Positions 47,957 to 56,800 of a stretch of 64,000 nucleotides of DNA are shown here, piece after piece. A model generated the notes under the pieces. It saw nothing but the letters and a program-made list of their open reading frames with translations. It did no database searches and had not been told where the DNA came from. Position numbers and translations under genes: made by a program. This DNA comes from Plazaster borealis (lineage: Eukaryota > Echinodermata > Asteroidea > Forcipulatida > Labidiasteridae): positions 11,514,501-11,578,500 of the forward strand of contig CM037462.1 of assembly GCA_021014325.1 (NCBI GenBank), written 5' to 3'. Every line of letters starts with the position of its first letter. Positions within the stretch are counted from its first letter, which is position 1.

Positions 47957-48451
47957 TACATGTACAAGACAATAAATGATACAACAAGCACACCAGTGCA
48001 GTGAGTCCGGAAGTGGGAATAGCCGGTTAGCGGGTTACAGCCGAAGCTCCACCCAAGTCTGTTTTTCCCAGGTTTACGCTGATTGGTCGAAAAGTGCATG
48101 GTTTAAATGTTCATCCAGTCTGCTCCAGAGTGGTCTGGTATTCGTCTCGTCTACGCTTGGCACTTCACCATGTTCACTCAGTCTCCGGTAAGTTTTTGTC
48201 TTTTTTTTCTTCTAAATATTTTTTCAATGATGTTTTGAGTGTTATGAATGGATTCATTACACATTCAAGATCAAATCCGTGTTGTTGGAATGTGGGTCAT
48301 GATTTTTGAAAGTGGTAAAAATTGGGCAAATCTGGTCACAAGTCTCGATTTTTTTTTCACATTTCACATTTCGCACCATATTGCCATTGTCTAACTCGTA
48401 ACCCTCCGGTCGTTCCGACCGTCGGGAGGAGGGTTACGATTATCGCAACTA
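47957..48451 (-). repeat. Right terminal inverted repeat
   Basis: Complement of the left repeat, differing mainly by a 4-base indel near the inner end. The outward donor-like GTAAGT is at 48188, following an ATG at 48170. Confidence 0.93.
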
Positions 48452-48460
48452 TTCCATGGC
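48452..48460. repeat. Target-site duplication, right copy
   Basis: TTCCATGGC, reading GCC-ATG-GAA on the coding strand of mL64; matches 41706-41714. Confidence 0.95.
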
Positions 48461-48709
48461 ATACCGTTTCGCAAAATGTTGCCTCGTTAACTTCCATTTC
48501 GGCGTTACTTCTTGCTCCTCAATTTTGTTCACGTTTTCCGTCTCTTCCTGACCGTCATATACTGCCGATTTGGACTTGAAGTTGCTACAAAACCTCCTTC
48601 CATACACTCTCGAAGAAGCACCATAGTTATTGGAAGAATTTATTCTGATTAACCAGGGTGAAAACATTGAAGAAATATGTTTCACACATTTTGCTGTGGA
48701 GGTCGCCAT
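48452..48709 (-). CDS. GADD45GIP1: mL64 first coding piece: mitochondrial presequence and N-terminus
   Basis: The 86 codons start MATSTAKCVKHISSMF. The segment is rich in Arg, Ser and Lys and poor in acidic residues up to about residue 45, as expected for a matrix-targeting presequence. It ends WKLTRQHFAKRYAME. The next codon is TAG, the first three bases of the transposon. The upstream frame continues open but has no better start; the ATG in AAGATGGCG is a good initiation context. Confidence 0.9.
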
Positions 48710-50664
48710 CTTGGTTCGAAATATTATTTTAACGCATGAGGGCGCTGTAGGACTTGAGTGGTCTTGGAGTGGTAAAAGAAAATGCAGAATAATTTCAAAT
48801 AATTCGTCAACGACCATCAATAACCGTCATGGCTTGCGTACGAAAGCCCATTTATTTCGGCAGCCGTTACTTTTTTCAAGAGCAGCCTCGATCACAGTGA
48901 TCCCCAAGATTGCCTGGTTGGGGTGATTGCTTTACATGGCCTCATCCATTATGATTTGTTTTTGTAACTTTCGGTAGGCCTGGAGCAGTTATTTATATTT
49001 GTACCAAGCAGCAAATCCGTAACGCGAAACCCTATCGGCATGGGTTCCCGGGCCCGCTTAAATGCTCCGAAACAGTTAGGATTCTAGATGCTCTGTGGTG
49101 CAATCTCATGCAACTGACCACTTTAACCAATTTTAGCAAGATCATTATTTAAACATCATTTTCGAGTTGGGAGTCATTGAATGAGCCTCCCTGAGTTATA
49201 AAAATCAAAATGCAGGCTACAATTAATATTTATTCAGGGACAAAAAAGTGTTGGGTGAGGGATCCTTCGTCCATGGTGAGACAAACGATATGATAGTGAA
49301 AAGTTTTCAATATAGTTAACCAAAAACAGAGAAATAGACACACTTTTTAAGCAATTCAGATCCATATCAATCTTCTAAATTTACTAGAAATATTTCTGTA
49401 ACATCGATGGTGGGGTCCAGGGGTGAAGCCCCGATGGGGGTCCAGGGGGCAAAGCCCCCGGAAGCTCTGAGCTTTTGGCGTTTTGAGGGGTGAAAATCAA
49501 GCCTCTGTGTGCCTAAAACAGAGAAATAGACACACTTTTTAAGCACTTCTGATCCATTTCACTCTTCTAAATTTACTGAGAAATGTTCCTGTAACATCGA
49601 TGGGGTCCAGGGGTGAAGCCCCAATGGGGGTCCAGCTGCCATGGCAAAGCCCACGGAAGCTCTGAGCTTTTGGCCTTTTGAGGGGAGAAAATCAAGCCTC
49701 TGGGGCTGTGTGCCTAAAACAGAGAAATAGACACACTTTTTAAACACTTTTGATCCATTTCACGCTTCTAAATTTACTGGGAAATGTTCCTGTAACATCG
49801 ATGGTGTGGTCCAGGAGTGAAGCCCCGATGGAGGTCCAGGGGGCGAAGGCCCCCGGAAGCTGAGCTTTTGGCCTTTTGAGGGGTGAAAAATCAAGCCTCT
49901 GTATGCCTAAAACAGAGAAATAGACACACTTTTTAAAGCACTTTTGATCGATATCAATATTCTAATTTTACTCAAAGAAAAATGTTAAATACAACAAATC
50001 TCACGTTTCTGGTCGCTGCATTATCTGGTTTGCATATTCATAAAAACAAAGTGGTCACTTAAGATCGTTTCTCAAATTCAAGCCAATGTCGTATTAGGCT
50101 ATCCCGGACAAATTGGCAGTCAGGTTTCAAATACTATGGTATTGTTGCAAATCTAAACAATTACAAGTGACATGTCATGAAAGATTCATTTTGGCAGAAA
50201 GAAAAAAAGTATATTTTCCAGCTGATCTTGAAAATAAAAATAAATGCTCTTGAAAATAAAAAATAACTCCAAAATAAAATAAAAATGCGCCCGCAAAACA
50301 ACAACTGCTCTCGAGAATATAAGCAATGGCACTAATGGGCTTCCCTAGGCTTCCGTAGAAAACAATGGGACAAATACAAATTGAACCAAAGTGGATGGGT
50401 TTAATTGGATAAAATGAACATGTAGGGATTTGAACCTGGGTAAACCAATCTCCAACCCTGTTGATAATCTCGCGTGATTGACGGTCGTTTGTGGTATTTG
50501 ACTAAAACTTGAAACTTGGTGCAAGCACCAATATCGTGCTGTGGCCAATATTTTTCTTTTACTACAACACGTTGTGTAAACCTCCTTCTCAAAGGTTCCC
50601 AAATCCTACTCCATTTCCATTGAAAATAACAACACCTGGGTACGAGGTTTCATTATTCGGGAAA
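48710..50664. promoter_or_regulatory. Divergent mL64/PRKCSH upstream region
   Basis: About 1.96 kb separates the two start codons, which point away from each other. The mL64 side is repeat-free to ~49,250; 49,310-49,970 is a tandem repeat; 49,970-50,664 holds the PRKCSH 5' side. No TATA box stands out. Shared regulation is possible but is inference. Confidence 0.45.
49310..49970 (+). repeat. Tandem repeat, ~190-205-bp unit, 3-4 copies
   Basis: Each unit has AAACAGAGAAATAGACACAC (at about 49,325, 49,515, 49,717 and 49,912) and a GGGGTCCAGGGGTGAAGCCC to AAAGCCCCCGGAAGC palindromic GC-rich core. Confidence 0.88.
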
Positions 50665-50833
50665 ATGGCGACTTGCGTGGATGAGAAAAATGCGATGAGT
50701 AAATTTAGTTCCTCAACCAACGGGCTGAAAATGAATGTTAAATCTTTCATCTGTTTGACAATAATTTGTTTTTGGAGTGTCATAAGTGTTGCCACAGAAT
50801 CTGTGCCTCGACCCCGTGGTGTTTCTTTAACGA
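50665..50833 (+). CDS. PRKCSH: PRKCSH exon 1: signal peptide and N-terminus
   Basis: It starts at AAAATGGCG. A second in-frame ATG at 50731 ([20 protein letters not shown]) would place the hydrophobic signal at the extreme N-terminus, as is typical. It ends RPRGVSLT, identical to the conserved family start of the mature protein, at donor A|GTGAGT. Confidence 0.9.
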
Positions 50834-53800
50834 GTGAGTACACAGTCAGAGTGCAAATCAAGAAGGAGAATTCCATACGCAAAAAAATGTACCGGCATTT
50901 TTGCAAGTTTGACCGGAAATATCACATTGAATGGTTATGAGGCGAATCAAACCGCACAAGTGACAATGGCAACAACCGTCAAGCCGGTCAAGTTACAAAT
51001 AAAATATTCAATAACAAGACATTAAAGTAAAAACAAAATGTATTGAAAAAAATGCATATTCGTATGGAATTGTTGTTGTTTGATTTTTATAGATTCAAAT
51101 AGTTTCAGCAAATCAGCAAATAAATATAAATAATTTCTTATAATAATGATGAAAAAGTTGATTTCAGCTTCTCAAGTTCTTTCCGATCCTCCAACAATCC
51201 ATCCATGTTCTATCAAGAGTTTGTTGCGAATGATAATCGTAACCCTCCATCCCGACGAGATTTTTAAAAAAAATATGAAGACCATTTTTGTGATAATGAC
51301 TGTACAGTTGTTAGTTGTGATAATTGTAACCCTCCTCCCGACGGTACGATTATTATCGCAACTACAGTTGTATACATTACATTTATGATTTAAAGTGTTA
51401 AACTTTAAAACATTTCTTGAAAACAATTGCCAAAAGTATACACAAGGTTTGTTGTAAACCCCCTCGATCTACGACCGTCAGGAGGATGGAGGGTTACAAT
51501 TATCGCAACTATGTTCTGTCCTGAAATATGTTTTATTGAAGAGATGATTGGGCCTAATTATTAGAATCTGAAAGTGGAGTTTTTAATTTGTTTATTAAAA
51601 ATATTATAATTTGCAATTAGTAATTTCTATCTTTTCATGGCAGATGAGCCGCTTTATCGTGATACAGAATGGTTCACCTGTTTAGATGGATCAAGACGGA
51701 TCCGTAAGAGTCTAGTGAACGATGATTACTGTGATTGCATTGATTCATCTGATGAACCAGGTAAAGTAAGAAGAAATGCACAAGGCTTGGAATTACACTG
51801 ATGCCATGGCCTCTGACTCTGTCTCTGTTGCCCAAGTCTCGGCCTTGATTATTATTATTATTATTAATATTATTATTATTGGTTTATTAAAATTCAAACT
51901 TCGCAGCCCTGGAGCCGATTTCACAAAGCAATAAAATTCATCGCAAGACAAATTTTCAGTATCACCATAGTGATTTGTATTGTGACATCACACTTTACTA
52001 AGCAACTACGATTGATTTGCAGTTACGATCAATCTTAGATCTTTGTGAAATCGGCCCCTGGAACTGAATTTCATTTAAAAACAACAAAGAAGTTCAACGG
52101 CAATAAAAAAAACTTACAAAGAAGCACATTGGAGAACAGGAAGGTGTTTAAAAATAAATAAACCCCCTAAAATTATGTACAGGGAGGCCAGCTCCATTAA
52201 AAACCAGCAGAAAATCGTTACAATTCGCCCATTGAGAAGTCTGGTCAAGGACGGGATCGGACTGTTTTTATACCTGTTAACCCTAAAGGGCCCAAGTCCT
52301 TCAATATCCTCATTGCCAAAGTGCAGGATTGAGAAGGATTTAGGCTTTTAGGGATCTGCAACACATGAGGATTTAGAAGGGTTTGGGCTACAATGAGTTT
52401 TTGTCAGGGTAGGATTTAGCAGGACTTGGGCTATCGGGCTGTTTTTACATAGGAGGATTGAGAAGGTTTTAGGTCTTATGCAGCTTAGCCAAAATAGGAT
52501 TCTGAAGGGCCCCAGCAGAGCACCTAAAGTACATGTAAATCACAAAGTTGACTCCCTAACTTCTGTCTCAAAAGGATTTAGAAAGATTTGGGCTAATATT
52601 TATATTCACAATAAGAAGAGGATATAGAATGATTTGGGCACTTTAGGTTTATGACAACTTTAATCTGAAGGATATAGAAGGATTTGGGCAGTATGTTTAC
52701 CCAAGGGTCTAGTCTGTTAGGGTTTTAATGTTAGTTCTACACTTGATTGGGCAATGTTTGTTTGCATTTCTGATATTAAAATTGGTAGAAGCACGTCTCT
52801 GTGTTTGTTTGAAATGGTCAGCGGTTTACCAAATGTAACAAAGAGCTGTTCAAGTCTAACAGAGACAGGCTGCAAACCAAATTGGGAGTAAATTTCATTG
52901 ATTGGCTTAGAAATGAAGAAGTCCTTAAGTTAAGATAATGTGGAGGGCTTTTCGCTGTAATTTCTCCAGACATTCCAACTGAGATTCACTAAGAGTGGAG
53001 ATCCAAAATGGACAAGCGTATTCAAAAAAAGCTTTCCCATAGACTTTAAGATTTTCCAGTGAAAGTGTCCTTAGTAAAATAAAAATGGCCTTGCCCTCTC
53101 GAAGATGAAATTCCAGGCCTGACAACTCAAAGTGGAAATGCTTTGGGTTCGAATTCTGGTATCTTTGTAGTTTGTAACAGTTAGGAAAAAACTTGTCATG
53201 TCAAAATCTGTAGTCTTTCAAAAATCCATCTCCCTGTGCTGTCAGACTTATATTGAATTTTTATTTCTTAACCAAAGAAAACATGATTTTGAGCGAGGTT
53301 AATAAACAAAAAGTTGCTGAATACTGTTTCTGTTTCGTCTTTGTGTTTCAGGTACCTCAGCTTGTCCGCTTGGGAAATTCCATTGCAACAACAGGGGGTT
53401 CCGACCTAAGTATATCCCCACATCCAGAATCAACGATGGCATCTGTGGTAAGTTCATGACATTATTGTTTCTTGTTGCTAGTAATTTCCCGCTGTCGCAG
53501 GGTATTACACCTCCTTGCTGAACTGCTGAAAAATTCATCCACTGGACGTCCGAGTGCTTATAATGTCTTTTCATTTTTGAGTATGCTAAACTTCTTCAGT
53601 CAAAAGTTGCTGTATAAAAAATTTATGATAATAATAGTGGCTTCTGATGAAGCGCTCAAATTCGTCACTCAGTGACGCTCATGGCGCTCCAACATTAATT
53701 ACCCCTGGTCACTGGGCCATTTATTTCATTCCTTTAACCATCTCGGCTCCCTTGGGAGTATACAGCTTGTGCTGCCAAATATGTAGCGCACCAAGTTAAA

Positions 53801-56800
53801 TCAATCACAAGAACCATCTCTGCCCTCACAGGTATCCATTTACCCCTGGGCGAAGAAAAGCAATTATAGTTAGCAATTATAGTGTCTTGCTCAAGAACAC
53901 AAGTGTCATGACTGGGATTCGAAACCTCACCCTGATGACATAACCACCAGAACTTGAGTCCTGTGCATTAAACCGTGGGGCCACCACACGCCATTAAAAT
54001 AATTGTTTAGGTACATTAACATAAATTCTGGTTTGTGCTCCTACAGATTGCTGCGATGCCTCCGATGAATACAAGGGGGAAGGGGCGATAAAATGCATTA
54101 ATAACTGCCGAGAGTTAGGAAAGGCAGACCTGGAGCGCAGAAAGCAAGAAATTATCCTGATGAACGAGGGGTTTGAAGTCCGACAGCAATACATTAAGCA
54201 GGGTGCTGAGAAGAAGGTTGAGAGAGAGGTAGGGTAAAGTTGGTTTCGTCAGGGCCCAATTTCATGGCTCTGCTTACCGTAAGCAAAGAATAGGCGCTTA
54301 CAGAAGGAGGGAAATCCTGTGCTTACGTCAAGCATATTTCACAGGTTAGCAGGGAATTTTTGATTGTGCGCGTGCGTACTCTACGTTACTACTAGGATTC
54401 TTCGCTTACACAGTTAGTGCAGAAATTTGGTGCTTGCCCTGTAAGTGAAGAATGGTGATCATAAGCGCAGAAATTGACACTGAGGCCACGGAGCAGGGTT
54501 CTCTCCAGGTTTTTTTAAAACTGTTTGGCATTCTGGGCCAAACTTTTTGATGTTTGGCCGAAGCGCGCTGAATTGAAACAAGGTCCTCGGAATGTTTTCT
54601 ACTTGGTGTTTTTCTTGGTTTTCAAAGCCCTACTGTGCAATTTGGAGCATTTTATATGGTTTTCTTTTCATGTTTTTTGTAAAACTACCGTAATAAAAAA
54701 TCGGCCGAAATTCTAGCGCATCGGCACGCAATTCTTGCATATCGGCCCGATACGCTAGCTTCTTGTGCATGGGGAGAACCCTGCGGAGGCCATGGCCTCT
54801 GTTGCCTCAAAAGTTTCCCATAGACTTTTAAGATTTTCAAACAGAAGTGCCTTCTTGCAAAATGAAAATGACCTTGCCCTCTCAAAGATGAAATTCCAGA
54901 CAAGGACCCCTCCCTGCTCTCAAGGAATTTTTTTGTCACATTCTTTTTCCTTTTACAAAATTTAAACTGAAGAGAACTGGTTAAAACCAGTTTGTTACCA
55001 GTTATTTAATCACTTTTATCTACCAGGTTGGATTGAATACCATTTAAATTTTTGATCACCAATCGAGTTCTGTTGTTATTTCTGTAGGAGTCAATTACAA
55101 AACTGAGAGAGGAAAAAGAACTTGTTGATCTGATTAAGGAGGAAAAAGACAGTGAGTAAAGCACATTTTAAACCTTTTTATTAACTCAACAAAACTTTCA
55201 ATTTGTTTCATGATTGTTATTATTATTATTACTGTGCATTTCTGGTAATGAAACCAAGGATGCCTCATAAGTGAACTTAATCACTGTAGCTTGCAAGCCT
55301 GAGGAATCCTGTAAACAATGGTGCTTGCTATGTGGACCCAAAACACTGGGGTTAACCCCTTCTTTTCTAGGATAAGTGTTCTGGGTTTTCTCTAAACACA
55401 TGGTGGCTGTACGGCTTTATATGGTTTTATGACTTCTGACTGGCACCATCTGAACAAAGATATAGGGAGACTGCCATTATTGGGCGAAATATGTCAGATG
55501 CTAGAGCAGCAGCACGTTAACCCGGAGGTTACGGGTTCAGTCCCGCTCTAGTCATTTTTTTCTTTGTTTTCCCCAAAAGTGATTTATGTTTACCCAGTCA
55601 GTTTCCCTTGTAGTTTATTACGTTCTCTAAACTTTTGGGGTTGAACAAAGAAAAATTTACTAGAGCGGGATTTGAACTAACGACCTCTGGTTTAACGTGC
55701 CGGCGCTCTACCAACTGAGCTACCTAGCCCTATGTTGGCGGTCTCCCTATTTTGTCAATATCTTTTTTTCGGGGGTGCCAGTCAGAAGCCATACAACTGT
55801 TAGCTAGGAATCACACATCGCTATCCTAATAAAAACAAACATCACTACTAAGTTGAAAGGAAAGGCAGTTTGATCGACAAACCATTTTCTCCAAACATCT
55901 TTCATTTTTCTTTAACCTGGGTTTATAAACGTCATAGTGAGGCACGGTGTCCAAACATGGACTGTTGCCTTCAGATTAATTTTGTTTTAAGTAACAGTTT
56001 GTAGTCGGGGATCAACACTAACACAAAGGCATCAGGATGAAGTTCTGTTTAATATTTTTCCCACAGAGCTCAAGCAGGAGGCAGAAGCCCCTGAAACGGA
56101 GGCAAAAGATGCCCACAAGAAACTGTGGGAAGCACAGCTGGAAGTGCTCAAAGCGGCCAAGGATAAGCAAAAGGCTAGCGATGCCTTTGATGAACTAGAC
56201 CTTGACGGAAATGGACAGTAAGTCTGAGATATTGACTGTGCACCCCACCCCTGCTTGCCCCGCCCCCCAAAGAACCCTCACTAGTTTAAATTTATGAGGG
56301 TACAAATTTGTTAAGCAAGATTGTTTTCTTAATTATTGTGAAATTTTGCTAAGACCTGTTGCATTACAAACTTATTTAATTATTTTGTTGTTTGCCCCCT
56401 GCCATTTTATACTCATTATTTGATTCGTTTTGATGATAAGTTCAATTATAGAATCCCTAGTTTTTTTGTGTGTGTGGCCTTCTAAATGATGCAGTTACAG
56501 AGCTTGAATTTTGGTGGAAATTCTACAAGACTGCAGGTCAAACTTTACTGGACCACAATTTTGTGCTTTTAACTGCTCGGCAACGACACGCCATAAAATT
56601 AAAAAAATGAAATGAGATATCAAGTTTTAGAGTTTTTATTATTATTATTATTATTATTATTTTGTTTTCCTGTTTACAGAGTCTCTCCAGATGAGCTTTT
56701 AAATCACAAAGAATTTGACTCTGACGGAGATGGAGTAGTATCTGAGGATGAGGCTAAGGTGAGAGTTAGTTCAATAAAAAAGTACTATCTTTTCCAGTTA

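Larger units (their letters stand above)
41715..48451. mobile_element. 6.7-kb Mutator-like (Pack-MULE-like) transposon inside mL64 coding sequence
   Basis: Termini are TAGTTGCGATAATCGTAACC and its complement at the other end. Terminal inverted repeats span 41715-42204 and 47957-48451 and look nearly identical apart from a few short indels. They are flanked by a perfect 9-bp duplication TTCCATGGC (41706-41714 and 48452-48460). Inside are an ~830-bp segment on the left only, an inverted pair 43033-43213/47780-47960, a nested MITE A (43668-44040), 201-bp direct repeats (44802-45002 and 47570-47770) and RecQ-like helicase exons (44997-45986). No transposase frame was recognised. Long inverted repeats, a 9-bp duplication and host-gene fragments fit the Mutator superfamily; P and Merlin give 8-9 bp but usually short repeats. 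Confidence 0.9.
40730..48709 (-). pseudogene. GADD45GIP1: GADD45GIP1 orthologue (mitoribosomal mL64), split by a transposon
   Basis: Coding pieces are 48709-48452, 41714-41548 and 40982-40730. The product is a mitochondrial large-subunit ribosomal protein (mL64, CRIF1), which also interacts with the OXPHOS insertion machinery. Matches to the family include RYAMEGKASGVDPS, IIWPTRSELENI, EEWNPSLQQMQ, MKKMPQMV and YAVDPRSSRFQKMVQEIE. A 6.7-kb element interrupts the frame after the ninth target base, so the first piece ends GCC-ATG-GAA-TAG. Removing the element and one 9-bp duplicate gives 222 codons, the length I recall for the human protein. The second and third pieces are joined by a normal intron (donor GTCAGT, acceptor CAG). 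Whether this copy is truly inactive depends on whether the insertion is fixed, heterozygous or spliced. The element is too intact for long decay. Confidence 0.92.

Noticed and set aside
47848..48309. Frames in the inverted repeats (identical on both arms)
   Set aside because: They do not resemble a transposase and reflect the duplicated terminus.
41700..48470. Removal of the whole transposon by splicing (donor CG|GTATGC in exon 1, acceptor CTAG|CC at the left terminus)
   Set aside because: The join deletes five bases of coding sequence and shifts the frame. No other donor/acceptor pair near the junctions restores the frame.
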